Assembly (NCBI GenBank): GCA_041662605.1
Contig: JBAZSD010000002.1
Span: 1 to 64,000, forward strand
Direction of reading: 5' to 3'
Length of the DNA stretch: 64,000 bases
DNA from: Desulfomonilaceae bacterium
GTDB lineage: Bacteria; Desulfobacterota; Desulfomonilia; Desulfomonilales; Desulfomonilaceae
A program made the position numbers and the translations under genes. The notes beneath the pieces were generated by a model. That model ran no database searches and was not told where the DNA came from. It saw nothing but the letters and a program-made list of their open reading frames with translations. Positions within the stretch are counted from its first letter, which is position 1, and every line of letters begins with the position of its first letter. This document shows, in pieces, positions 8,726-17,134 of the stretch.

Positions 8726-9565
8726 GTGGATGACCCGATGATTGAACAAGTAAAAGAACACGTTAAGAGCCTTTTGGCTAGTGGCAAAATAGTCGGCTTT
8801 CTGGGCTTGAGAAACGATGACGGCGTTGTGACTCCTTATCTTTTCCAAAAAGAGGAAGAACTCGACAATGTTCTTTCTGTAGGAGATCTGGAAACCCCTG
8901 GAGCCGCTCGATATCCCATGGCCAAGTTGGCCCTTCATCTTATACAGAATTGCAACGACGATAGCGTATATGGGGTCCTGGTTCGTGGCTGTGACGAAAG
9001 GGCTCTAAACGAACTCAGAAGGTGGAATCAATTTGGTTCATCAGACCGACTGGTCAAAGTTGGAATAGCCTGTCCGGAAGAACTCGCAACAAAACACGAG
9101 TGTCGCAAACCCTTTCCTGATGAGTTCGTAGCAGGCGAAAAGGTTGCGCCAGTATCTAACGCTACAGTGAGAGAGGTTCTCGAAAAGGACCTTGATGGTA
9201 GGCTCGCCTATTGGACTGCGGAATTTGACCGGTGCATCAAATGTTACGGTTGCAGGGACATATGCCCCGTCTGCTTCTGCAACGTATGTACTTTGGAAGA
9301 GGACGCTCTGATAAAGACGGGTGATCTTCCTCCCGAAAATCCCATGTTTCATCTTACTAGAGCCGTTCACATGGCGGGTCGCTGCATAGATTGCAACTTG
9401 TGCACTGAGGTTTGCCCGGCACATATCCCGCTAAGGACACTGTATAAACGGGTGGCCGAAATTATAACCGATGAATTTGGTTACGTTACAGGAGAACCCG
9501 GGGAAGGTAAATCTCCTTTGAATATTCTTGGACCGGATCCGGGACATACCGCAGCGAATGATTGA
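8726..9565 (+). CDS. Iron-sulfur protein of the Hdr cluster (FrhB-like N-terminus, two [4Fe-4S] motifs)
   Basis: A 279-residue soluble protein. The N-terminal half carries a VRGCDERALNEL segment like those of FrhB/FdhB-type proteins. The C-terminal half has CIKCYGCRDICPVCFCNVC (cysteine-dense) and CIDCNLCTEVCPAH ferredoxin motifs. It follows mvhD by 32 bp and closes the hdr cluster, so it is probably an electron-entry or docking subunit for the HdrA/MvhD complex in place of a hydrogenase. The start could be GTG 8726 or ATG 8738; neither has a strong ribosome-binding site. The electron donor is unknown, and the F420 or NAD partner often linked to FrhB-type proteins cannot be read from this sequence. 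Confidence 0.75.
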   Translation: MDDPMIEQVKEHVKSLLASGKIVGFLGLRNDDGVVTPYLFQKEEELDNVLSVGDLETPGAARYPMAKLALHLIQNCNDDSVYGVLVRGCDERALNELRRWNQFGSSDRLVKVGIACPEELATKHECRKPFPDEFVAGEKVAPVSNATVREVLEKDLDGRLAYWTAEFDRCIKCYGCRDICPVCFCNVCTLEEDALIKTGDLPPENPMFHLTRAVHMAGRCIDCNLCTEVCPAHIPLRTLYKRVAEIITDEFGYVTGEPGEGKSPLNILGPDPGHTAAND

Positions 9566-9601
9566 GGTCTAACCGCTTTTTAGTTTAGGGGAAATTGCGA
9601 C

Positions 9602-10141
9602 ATGCTTAGGATGGAAGACACCGTTCTTATCGCAGTTGATATGCAGGAGAAGCTTACCCGCGCAATGTATGATAGGGGCAGCCTGGTCAAGAGCGCTGTC
9701 CAAATAGTTACCGGCGCAAAGATCTTGGGCGTTCCCGTAATATGGACTGAGCAGAATCCTAATGGCCTTGGCCCCACGCTACCGGAAATCAAACAGAGCC
9801 TCGAAGGTTCTCAGCCCATTATCAAATTCAGTTTTAGCTGCTGTGGGAACCAGGAATTCATGGGGGCTCTGGATGCCTCCGGCAGGAAACAGGTCCTAAT
9901 TCTTGGCGTTGAGTGCCACGTATGCGTTTATCAGACCGTGATTGACCTGATTGAAAAAGGTTATGAGGTTAGCGTTGTCTCCGACGCAGTTTCATCAAGG
10001 ACACTGGAAAATAAAATTGTAGGTCTGGAACGGGTCAAACAGTCCGGGGCCTTGATCACCAGCGCCGAAATGGCCCTGTTTGAACTGCTGAAAGTAGCTG
10101 ATGGAGCCAAGTTCAAAGAGATTCTGAAGGTCGTCAAGTGA
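9602..10141 (+). CDS. Isochorismatase-family cysteine hydrolase
   Basis: A 179-residue alpha/beta hydrolase of the isochorismatase/nicotinamidase superfamily. The expected catalytic triad is visible: Asp in AVDMQ near the N-terminus, Lys in IIKFSFSC, and Cys in GVECHVCV. The family hydrolyses amide or vinyl-ether bonds in small molecules, but the substrate here cannot be assigned. The closest style is the small YcaC-like group without a nicotinamidase metal site. A ribosome-binding site (GGGGA) precedes the ATG. It lies 36 bp after the hdr cluster and may be the last gene of that transcript, since a strong hairpin terminator follows. Confidence 0.85.
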   Translation: MLRMEDTVLIAVDMQEKLTRAMYDRGSLVKSAVQIVTGAKILGVPVIWTEQNPNGLGPTLPEIKQSLEGSQPIIKFSFSCCGNQEFMGALDASGRKQVLILGVECHVCVYQTVIDLIEKGYEVSVVSDAVSSRTLENKIVGLERVKQSGALITSAEMALFELLKVADGAKFKEILKVVK

Positions 10142-10221
10142 CCCCCCACTCTTAACTGACCCACACTCGCGCCGATCACATGGAATTTTTCGGCTCATAC
10201 GTCTTAAAGACCTCGCACATC

Positions 10222-10263
10222 TTAACAAGAAGAGCCTGACACAGATCAGGCTTTTCTTGTTAA
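10222..10263 (+). terminator. Strong intrinsic terminator hairpin after the hdr/isochorismatase unit
   Basis: Seventeen-base arms (10222-10238 and 10247-10263) pair with a single G-U wobble around an 8-nt loop. The stem has a GC core (AGCCTG/CAGGCT), an A-rich 5' flank and a T-rich 3' arm. It lies 80 bp after the hydrolase stop and reads as a terminator, possibly bidirectional. Confidence 0.82.
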
Positions 10264-10424
10264 AGAACAATTAGTTAACTGTTTTATTGAACTCAATAGA
10301 ATTTATTAAGCGTATCTTTCCAGTTTAAGAAACTTGATGGGGTAATTAGTTAAAGCATTTTATCTGTTAGATCGCTTCCATGGCCTCTGAGAGATTTGTC
10401 TAGCCTAACTTCATTCAACTATGA

Positions 10425-10430
10425 TATAAT
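10425..10430 (+). promoter_or_regulatory. Candidate -10 element upstream of the small membrane ORF
   Basis: TATAAT matches the sigma-70 -10 consensus and lies 42 bp before the GTG at 10472. No convincing -35 box is seen at 16-18 bp, so this is a weak call on its own. Apart from this element, the 10264-10471 stretch shows nothing recognisable. Confidence 0.35.
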
Positions 10431-10471
10431 AAATCAAGTCAAAAAATCCATGTAACGTGAGGTATTTTCTT

Positions 10472-10582
10472 GTGTACCGAGTCAATCTTATGATCGGACT
10501 CTTGGGGGTGGCGATTGCCGTTTGCTTCGCTGTTTCAGCAACGGCAATGGCGCTCATTTTAACTTATCTCGGAGCCGATTAG
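10472..10582 (+). CDS. Possible 36-residue single-pass membrane protein
   Basis: A GTG-initiated ORF encodes a short N-terminus followed by one hydrophobic helix (residues 7-31, with MIGLLGVAIAVCFAVSAT at its start) and ends LGAD. It sits alone between the terminator at 10222-10263 and the convergent alpha-2-macroglobulin gene, whose stop is 8 bp away. A perfect -10 hexamer lies just upstream and a GAGG sequence about 10 nt before the start. No homologue is recognised. It could be a chance ORF, but the amphipathic ends and clean hydrophobic core are typical of bacterial small membrane proteins. Confidence 0.4.
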   Translation: MYRVNLMIGLLGVAIAVCFAVSATAMALILTYLGAD

Positions 10583-10589
10583 CCTAAAT

Positions 10590-13500
10590 TTATCGGCTGG
10601 ATTGTTGAATTGTTATTTCCTGGCCGGGGATCGAAGTTCTCACATCCGGTTCATACATGGCAGAGATCGTCGATCCCCGCATCCAGAATTTTCCTGCCGT
10701 TACAGCCCTCGCCAGATAAGAAAACTTATACAATCCTCCATAAATACGATTTTTGAAAACCCGAATTCCGTCATCTCTAATTTCCACATACGTTGGATAA
10801 AACTCAAACAGCCCACTTTCATCTGAAGAATCATCCGGAAGCGCCTCTCCGGCCAGACCTTCCGTTTTAAGTTCCGTATTTACAGGTGTAAGTCCGGCCG
10901 GAGTGAAGTCTTCAAGAGCCAGGAAATCAAGGGCTTTCTTGGCCCTCTTGCCTTTGTCGTCCTCAAGTTGTATTTGTAACGAAATTCTGACTATGTCTCC
11001 GACATTGATATCATTTTTTCCATTCAGATTGTCGATCTTCTTGGTTAACTTCAGCCGTATCGGACCTTTCTGCTGAACTGGCGATTCTTCAGGATATGTA
11101 ATCGAAAGACAATAATTCACAAACCCATCCGAATTGGATCTTATCGTCAGGGCGTTGGTTTTCAATAATGTAACAGGATCCAGTTCGATAGTGGCGCTCG
11201 TCTCTTTGAGAATGATCTTCTGCTGCGGTTGATCGGCGTAACTTATTACAATTTCCGCCCCCTTTTCTCTGGCGCTCGCAACATCCTTTTGTTGTTTGTA
11301 GTAATCACTTAGAGCCAGCAAACACCAACTTGTGTCAGCGGTTGAAACCCACCTGCCTTCAGGCTTTAGTCCGCTCATTATGATACCTGCAAGTTCATCC
11401 GCCTTTTTTGACCGGCCCTCAATCTGCAGGGTCGCCATCAGACAAGCCGCCAATGAGCGCCAACTCGATTTTTGAGAAGCCTTTTTAATACTATCGTCAG
11501 AGGCAATCAGCTCCTTGATAAGGTCTCTTGAGCGGGTCTGGTCAAGATAGCCGATCTTCGTTGAAGCCAGCAGGAGCAGGGCCTTGGACTCCTCAGGCAG
11601 CCTTCCGTAATCGGAGAAAAATGGTTGGAGGTCTTGCCCATTAATGGCATTCAGGTCCGCAAGAGCCAGCAGCGCCCAGTAACGATCAGAGGGGTTCCTA
11701 TAATCACCTTCAGCCGCTTTTTTCCTGAATACCGAGTCCTTGAGAAATTTGGCCGCAAGATTGAGGTTTGCTTCCGGGATAGTCATGCCCGCATTTTTCG
11801 CATTTATTAGGGCAAATGTCGCGTATGTGGAACCCCAAACGGAGGTCTCAAGTTGCCCAGGCCAATAGGAAAAGCCTCCCGTCAATTGCTGGGCTCCAAG
11901 AATTTTGTCGAGCCCGTTCTTTAGAAAATCATCTACCTTCTGCCGTGGCAATTCTGAGATGACACCGGATTCGATCAGGCTTCTGAGGCTAACAAGCGGA
12001 ATTACGGAAGAGCTTATTTGTTCGATGCATCCGTATGGGTAGCGCATCAAGTAATTGAGTCCCGGCATAATCCTGGACCAGTCGTTCAGGCTCAGGGTCA
12101 GGGACCCCTTGATTTTTGGCGTGCCTTTTTTCTCTGAAACTCCCTTACGAATATCTTCAGGAAGGTTCACCGGTATCTGTGTAATCTTGGTGAAATTTCC
12201 CTGATACGACTGAGTCACAGGCGTGAAAACATCTCGAGTTGGAATGATTTTTCGTATAGCGTCCTGAAGTTTGTGACCAGGTCTGTCGAGAATACCTACA
12301 ATTTCAAGGAAAGTTTCTTCTGATTGCTCTTCCAACTTTGCATCGACCTGAACCACTTTGTAGGAATTTCCCTCTGAATCTAATTTGAATTCATGTGGCT
12401 TCAGGTTCAAATTGGTGGAAGAGTTGAGCCTCAAATCTACTGAGCCCTTTTCCTTGGTATTATTGAAGACACTGATCGGGACGACGGCCCGATCACTCGG
12501 ACAGAGAAACCGAGGCAGGGAAGGTTCAACGTAGAAATCCTTGGTAACCAGCATAGGCCTGTCGGTTGAGACAAACCCGGAAGACTTGTCTGTGGCGACC
12601 GCAAATATGCGGTAGCTTGTGAGAGAATCCGGCGCAACGAACGTCACGGAGGCTTTACCATTCTTATCGGTTATTACGGCCGGGTTAAAATACGCGACAG
12701 GTCTAAAATCCTTTCGAAAAGTCGGCCCCATAAGAGCTTTCCCAACCCCCCCACCTGTCAATGGTCGGGTCGTCAGGGTCTTGAAAAGGTCCTGGCTGAT
12801 GAGTCCCAGTCTTATATCCCCGGTTCTTACAGCAAGCGGCAGGTCGAAGTTTCCCAATGACGATAGTTCGGGAATACTGAAATCCGTCATGGCCAAAACA
12901 GCCTCGTTTACCACGCACACGGCGATTTCCGAGTAGACGCCGGAACCGGATTGATTCAATACTTCAAGATTAAGTGTGACCTTTTCGCCTGGAGTTGCTT
13001 TTAATTCCGCCTGGTTTTTGTTGATTTCCAGCCGCAATTTTTCAAAGTCGGTTTTGACTGAGGCGTTTGCGTAGCCGGAAAATACAGCGGGGATATCCGA
13101 GTCAGTCTGGCTGGTGTAAACTGGAAGGTTTGTTCGGCCCGCAGGCGCCAGAAGAGACACGAAGACATTCGGTTGATAGCCTTTGTGAATAAGAAATCTA
13201 CCGACGCCATCCTGACCATGCATCTCAACAACCTGGTGATCCAGGATGTCATTTCTCTCCAGGGTCAAAAGACATTTCTTAACCTCACGAGGTGTATGAA
13301 AGGTGGCTTCAACGGAGGTATCCGGAGCGTAGACCTTTTGGTTAAGAGCTATCAGGACATTTGCGTTAGGGCCTTTGGATGAATCCTTTTGGCCTTGAAG
13401 CCATTGATCGTAGTCTTCCCAGCCAACTTTAAAAAGAGTCTGGCTCGAATATCTCGCGGCTGTGTCAAAAATGGTTATTGCCACAAGATAGTCCCCAGGG

Positions 13501-15983
13501 TCTATCAATTCAGGCTGAAATGTCCCTTTCCCATCCAAGACGGTTTGTTTGGTGGAAAAAGTCTTGATCCAACCTTCCTCCCATGAATCATTGATGTTAC
13601 CCTGACTGTCTCGCTTCTTGACATTCAAGTACCGTTTCTGAAGGAGAGATATTTCCACAAACGCCTTTGGAATTTTTTTCCCGTCTGAATCGATCACCAC
13701 AAAGTTTAGGGGGTTGGCGTAACCCACCTGGACCTGGGTTGGATGAGCGCCAATTCCGACGAGAAATTTTGGGACAGGATTAAAGAATTTTACGTCTGTC
13801 GCCGGTTGACCATCTATATCCACTACGGTAGCAGAGAGCTTGACACCATAGATTCCCGTCAAAATCCTGGCGTCCAATGGAATTCTTAGTGACAACTTAC
13901 CTTGATCATCCAGAATCGATTCCCCGGATTCAAGAAATAAAGTCTTGTCTTCCTGATTACCGAAGAAATATGATTCATAGCCCGGAATAGTATGGGTTAC
14001 AGGACCCAGTTCGGCTTTCCATCTCACTTTACCATGACGCACGGGACCACCGGCGAAATAAGCCGCCGTCACTTCGACTACCAGTAACTCCTCTTCAGCC
14101 TTGGCGCCCAAATACTTGGGGGCCTTTTTTTGTTCTTTCTGAAAGCTTAACGATACGAAATGGCGGCTCTCCTTGTATTCCTGAACGGCAAAGTCCCTTG
14201 TAAAGGCTTTTTTCCCCTCTGGATCATCGTTGAAAGCAGTCTTGATCGTATAATTACCAACCGGCCAATAAGTTTCGAGCTTTAGGGTATCATAACAGGC
14301 GCCAAACTCATCTAGGGCCTCTTCATGACTGTAGTACACGTCGCCGCGAGGACCAGTTATCTGGGTTTTGACCCGGTCTCCCTCCGGAGACATTATTTTC
14401 TGATCTTTAAAAACCCTGGAAATGAATTTGAAATTTACCTCATCCCCTGGTCTGTAAATTCCCCTGTCAGTGAATATATAGCCCGAGCGTGAGCCGAAGG
14501 CTTGATTCCCTTTTTCCGTTCCTTTGGCAGGAAAAGCGTTTATCCTGAAGGCATTTATATCAACAGCGGCATAGTCATCCTTGGTGGCCGCTATGAGCCA
14601 AGATATCGCATCCAATGACAGAGAGCCGGGCTCACCACTGGATTTTTGGTCGGACTTGACGTCAAAATGGTGAAATTGGGCGCCTTGTTTGATCAAGACC
14701 AACCCATTTTCATCCGCTTTTCCTATTTCGTAGACTTTTCCATCAGTTGTCACAGCGCCCAAACTTACCCCTGGGACAGGTTCTCCGGAATAAAGAGAAG
14801 TTACCCACACCAGAAGAGATTGGTCGGATATCTTGAAACTGAGCGCCAAATCAGTTATCTGAATCAATTCTGCGACAGGCGTCACTTTCGAGTTGTCGGG
14901 GTCAGTGAATTTAACAATCCATGCTCCACCTTTTTCAGGAGATTTTCTGAACGATAAGGGAGCGGAAAAAGTCAATGAGCGGTCTTTTGCCCCGGGAGAG
15001 AAAAATACGTCGGAATCTTCCTGGAAATCCGGCGCCGCGAAATTTTCGTCTGTAATTCCAGTTTCTATTTTGGACAGACTTGATTTCCACGAATCTAAAC
15101 CCGGGTGAATATTCCCTGATTGATTTTTCAGTTTGGTAACAATTTCCGGGATAAGAATCAGGGGAACTTTCTGAAGCTCACATTTCACTTTAGAGACTCC
15201 TGAAAGTTTTATGGGTACAAACTGTCGACTTTTAAGTTCAATGATGGAGTGATCGGAGTAAAACGCTATTTCACGGTTGAGCCCAGGACCTTTGAATTCA
15301 AACTCGGATTGAGCGAAAATAGCTGATCCGTTGTTCGTTGTTACAGGAACAAATTGGATTTTATAATTCCGGTCTTTAACAAAGTCCCCCGACACTTCGA
15401 ATTTTCCTTCGTCATTACGCCGAATTTTGAGACCAGAGACTTTAGGATTTATCTTGATCGCTTTGAGTAAATCTTTGGTGGACGCTTCGCCCGACAGAAG
15501 TATCTGCAATCCCCTATCGAGTTCCGATCTCGAAAACGTTTCCAGGCCCTTAACAGAAATTTCTTCCACAGATTGGAATTCATACACAAATGGACTGGTT
15601 AACGATTTCACTCCCAACACATCGGTAAGAGTTTTGGCGATCTTTATTGTCACAGTTTCGGGAAATGGATCAATTCTTGTGGGAACAACAAGAAACGAGC
15701 GAGATGATTGTTCTCGATTTTTAACCCCAACCGCTGAAATTTTGCAATGGATCTTTTTGCCATCGATTGACACGGTTAGCGCTTGATTCAAATTGGCCAG
15801 GAATACCGGCGCGCTGAAGTTAAGTCGCGTGGCCCAACTTCCCGGGGATTCGGTTTGATGAGAGAAATCCCTGAAAGCATATAAGGACAGGTCCTCACCA
15901 TGAGCGGGCGACCACGCAAGAAGTAGGCAGAAGGTCACAGATGAAATCACTGCCAACATCGACCGGCCTTTAGTTGAAATCAT
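10590..15983 (-). CDS. Bacterial alpha-2-macroglobulin family protein with thioester motif
   Basis: This very large exported protein (1797 residues) acts in the family as a periplasmic protease trap. A signal peptide is visible (hydrophobic core CLLLAW, likely cleavage after AHG); no lipobox Cys is present, so it is probably soluble rather than a lipoprotein. The N-terminal two-thirds are beta-rich MG-type domains. The thioester site GCIEQ is at Cys1319-Gln1322, followed by the alpha-helical TED-like region and a C-terminal receptor-like domain. The usual neighbour gene for penicillin-binding protein 1C is absent. Upstream, a hairpin at 16043-16079 separates it from the DksA-like gene, so it probably has its own promoter. 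Confidence 0.93.
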   Translation of the reverse strand: MISTKGRSMLAVISSVTFCLLLAWSPAHGEDLSLYAFRDFSHQTESPGSWATRLNFSAPVFLANLNQALTVSIDGKKIHCKISAVGVKNREQSSRSFLVVPTRIDPFPETVTIKIAKTLTDVLGVKSLTSPFVYEFQSVEEISVKGLETFSRSELDRGLQILLSGEASTKDLLKAIKINPKVSGLKIRRNDEGKFEVSGDFVKDRNYKIQFVPVTTNNGSAIFAQSEFEFKGPGLNREIAFYSDHSIIELKSRQFVPIKLSGVSKVKCELQKVPLILIPEIVTKLKNQSGNIHPGLDSWKSSLSKIETGITDENFAAPDFQEDSDVFFSPGAKDRSLTFSAPLSFRKSPEKGGAWIVKFTDPDNSKVTPVAELIQITDLALSFKISDQSLLVWVTSLYSGEPVPGVSLGAVTTDGKVYEIGKADENGLVLIKQGAQFHHFDVKSDQKSSGEPGSLSLDAISWLIAATKDDYAAVDINAFRINAFPAKGTEKGNQAFGSRSGYIFTDRGIYRPGDEVNFKFISRVFKDQKIMSPEGDRVKTQITGPRGDVYYSHEEALDEFGACYDTLKLETYWPVGNYTIKTAFNDDPEGKKAFTRDFAVQEYKESRHFVSLSFQKEQKKAPKYLGAKAEEELLVVEVTAAYFAGGPVRHGKVRWKAELGPVTHTIPGYESYFFGNQEDKTLFLESGESILDDQGKLSLRIPLDARILTGIYGVKLSATVVDIDGQPATDVKFFNPVPKFLVGIGAHPTQVQVGYANPLNFVVIDSDGKKIPKAFVEISLLQKRYLNVKKRDSQGNINDSWEEGWIKTFSTKQTVLDGKGTFQPELIDPGDYLVAITIFDTAARYSSQTLFKVGWEDYDQWLQGQKDSSKGPNANVLIALNQKVYAPDTSVEATFHTPREVKKCLLTLERNDILDHQVVEMHGQDGVGRFLIHKGYQPNVFVSLLAPAGRTNLPVYTSQTDSDIPAVFSGYANASVKTDFEKLRLEINKNQAELKATPGEKVTLNLEVLNQSGSGVYSEIAVCVVNEAVLAMTDFSIPELSSLGNFDLPLAVRTGDIRLGLISQDLFKTLTTRPLTGGGVGKALMGPTFRKDFRPVAYFNPAVITDKNGKASVTFVAPDSLTSYRIFAVATDKSSGFVSTDRPMLVTKDFYVEPSLPRFLCPSDRAVVPISVFNNTKEKGSVDLRLNSSTNLNLKPHEFKLDSEGNSYKVVQVDAKLEEQSEETFLEIVGILDRPGHKLQDAIRKIIPTRDVFTPVTQSYQGNFTKITQIPVNLPEDIRKGVSEKKGTPKIKGSLTLSLNDWSRIMPGLNYLMRYPYGCIEQISSSVIPLVSLRSLIESGVISELPRQKVDDFLKNGLDKILGAQQLTGGFSYWPGQLETSVWGSTYATFALINAKNAGMTIPEANLNLAAKFLKDSVFRKKAAEGDYRNPSDRYWALLALADLNAINGQDLQPFFSDYGRLPEESKALLLLASTKIGYLDQTRSRDLIKELIASDDSIKKASQKSSWRSLAACLMATLQIEGRSKKADELAGIIMSGLKPEGRWVSTADTSWCLLALSDYYKQQKDVASAREKGAEIVISYADQPQQKIILKETSATIELDPVTLLKTNALTIRSNSDGFVNYCLSITYPEESPVQQKGPIRLKLTKKIDNLNGKNDINVGDIVRISLQIQLEDDKGKRAKKALDFLALEDFTPAGLTPVNTELKTEGLAGEALPDDSSDESGLFEFYPTYVEIRDDGIRVFKNRIYGGLYKFSYLARAVTAGKFWMRGSTISAMYEPDVRTSIPGQEITIQQSSR

Positions 15984-16042
15984 GCGCTTAATCTCCCCTG
16001 AAAAAACATAAATTGTGATGTCTCAATTGAACTGGTTGGTGT

Positions 16043-16079
16043 TTAAATCCGGCACCTGGTTGTGAAGCGCCGGATTTAA
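16043..16079 (-). terminator. Hairpin terminator between the DksA-like gene and alpha-2-macroglobulin
   Basis: Thirteen-base arms 16043-16055 and 16067-16079 (core AAATCCGGC/GCCGGATTT, one G-U pair) flank an 11-nt loop. It lies just past the stop of the DksA-like gene on the minus strand. No long T-run follows, so it may be a weak terminator or a processing stem. Confidence 0.6.
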
Positions 16080-16090
16080 TTCCCTAGAAG

Positions 16091-16750
16091 TTACTCTTCA
16101 AATGTTCTGTTGAAAGCTCCGTCGGTCGTTTCTTCCCGCCAGAGTCCTATTCTCATCCCTTGGCTCTCTTTAATTTTCTCAAAGTGGTCCATCTCTTCCT
16201 GACAACGCACACAAAGTCTGGCCGCCGGAAAAAGTTTCAACCTCGGTTCAGGAATGGGTTCACCGCATTCTTCGCACAACCCATATTCACCTAAACGTAC
16301 CCTCTCCAAGGCGTCCTCAATTTCTTTCAACTGTCTGTGCTGGCGCATTGAAATCTTTGCGTCAAGCTCCCGGGAAATTTCCCCAGTCGCCAGATCAATT
16401 TCGTCACCTTTCTCGATCGCGTCAATGTTGCGTCCCACTTTGATTGAGGCGACCATGTCCAGCAGAACCTGCTTTGGATTGAAAGTCTTCGGCTTTTCCG
16501 GTTCCTTGGGCGGTTCTGGTTCCGGTTCGGGAATCGGAGGCTTTACAACGATTTCCGGTTGAGGAGGTGGCGGCAAAGGCTTGAGTCTTTTCCTACCCGC
16601 TGTGCCCTTTTTCAAATCCGGGGACATGAGCCTGTAAAAATTCTTTCCATCCTCTATTTTTCGCTCAATTTGACCTTTCTGAACTTTGCCCCTCACACTG
16701 TTGGGTACAATTCCCAGGTGGGCGGCTATTTCTTCACGAGTCATCCACAT
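16091..16750 (-). CDS. DksA/TraR zinc-finger protein with N-terminal HTH-like domain and proline linker
   Basis: A 219-residue protein with three parts. Residues 1-50 look like a small helix-turn-helix (TREEIAAHLGIVPNSVRGKV) of the MerR/excisionase kind. Residues 55-90 are a proline/glutamate-rich linker. The C-terminus is a DksA/TraR domain with a C4 zinc finger (C159-x2-C162-x17-C180-x2-C183). DksA-type proteins enter the RNA polymerase secondary channel and modulate initiation. The acidic DxxDA tip of E. coli DksA is not obvious here. AAGGAG lies 9 nt before the ATG, which fixes the start. The HTH plus DksA arrangement suggests a locus-specific transcription factor, which is inference. Confidence 0.82.
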   Translation of the reverse strand: MWMTREEIAAHLGIVPNSVRGKVQKGQIERKIEDGKNFYRLMSPDLKKGTAGRKRLKPLPPPPQPEIVVKPPIPEPEPEPPKEPEKPKTFNPKQVLLDMVASIKVGRNIDAIEKGDEIDLATGEISRELDAKISMRQHRQLKEIEDALERVRLGEYGLCEECGEPIPEPRLKLFPAARLCVRCQEEMDHFEKIKESQGMRIGLWREETTDGAFNRTFEE

Positions 16751-16854
16751 CGTGATCTACTCCTTTTCGTTCAGGTTCCGATGTAATTGGTAATCATTCG
16801 GAGCGTGTTTAGCAATTCTCTTGCCTTCTCAAAGAGTTTCTTTTTGTTTTTTGC

Positions 16855-16885
16855 AAAAAAAACTCGTGCAGGGCGCCAAATCGAG
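16855..16885 (-). terminator. Possible attenuator or sRNA terminator in the leader of the DksA-like gene
   Basis: On the minus strand, CTCG and CGAG arms (16882-16885 and 16863-16866) enclose a GGCGCC-containing loop and are followed directly by eight T residues. The stem is short, so the call is tentative. It lies between the promoter at 16988-17016 and the start codon at 16750. Confidence 0.35.
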
Positions 16886-16987
16886 CGCCTCATTGAAAAT
16901 GCTTCGGATAAGGGACGTTCAGACACTTTGGACCGTTCAGGAGCATAAATCGAAATCACTGAATCGGGGCCTACTAATGGGAGCGCG

Positions 16988-17016
16988 ATACTATGCGCGC
17001 ATATTCCCCCTGTCAA
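16988..17016 (-). promoter_or_regulatory. Near-consensus sigma-70 promoter for the DksA-like gene or a small RNA
   Basis: On the minus strand TTGACA (17016-17011) is followed by exactly 17 bp and TAGTAT (16993-16988). Transcription would start near 16980, leaving a leader of about 230 nt before the ATG at 16750. The 16751-17134 gap holds no convincing ORF; a TTG-started 81-codon frame begins inside the -35 box itself. Confidence 0.6.
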
Positions 17017-17134
17017 TAATTTTCTGAGAATAGATTTAAAAAGTTGGGAAAGACGCTCTTATTCGTGATACAAATAAGTGGCCGCCAAATACCTTGTGCA
17101 TTTCGATATCCCCGTTTACGCGAGAATCTTCAAA

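Noticed and set aside
16771..17016. 81-codon minus-strand ORF starting at TTG
   Set aside because: The TTG is part of the -35 box of a promoter, there is no ribosome-binding site, and composition shows no family signal.
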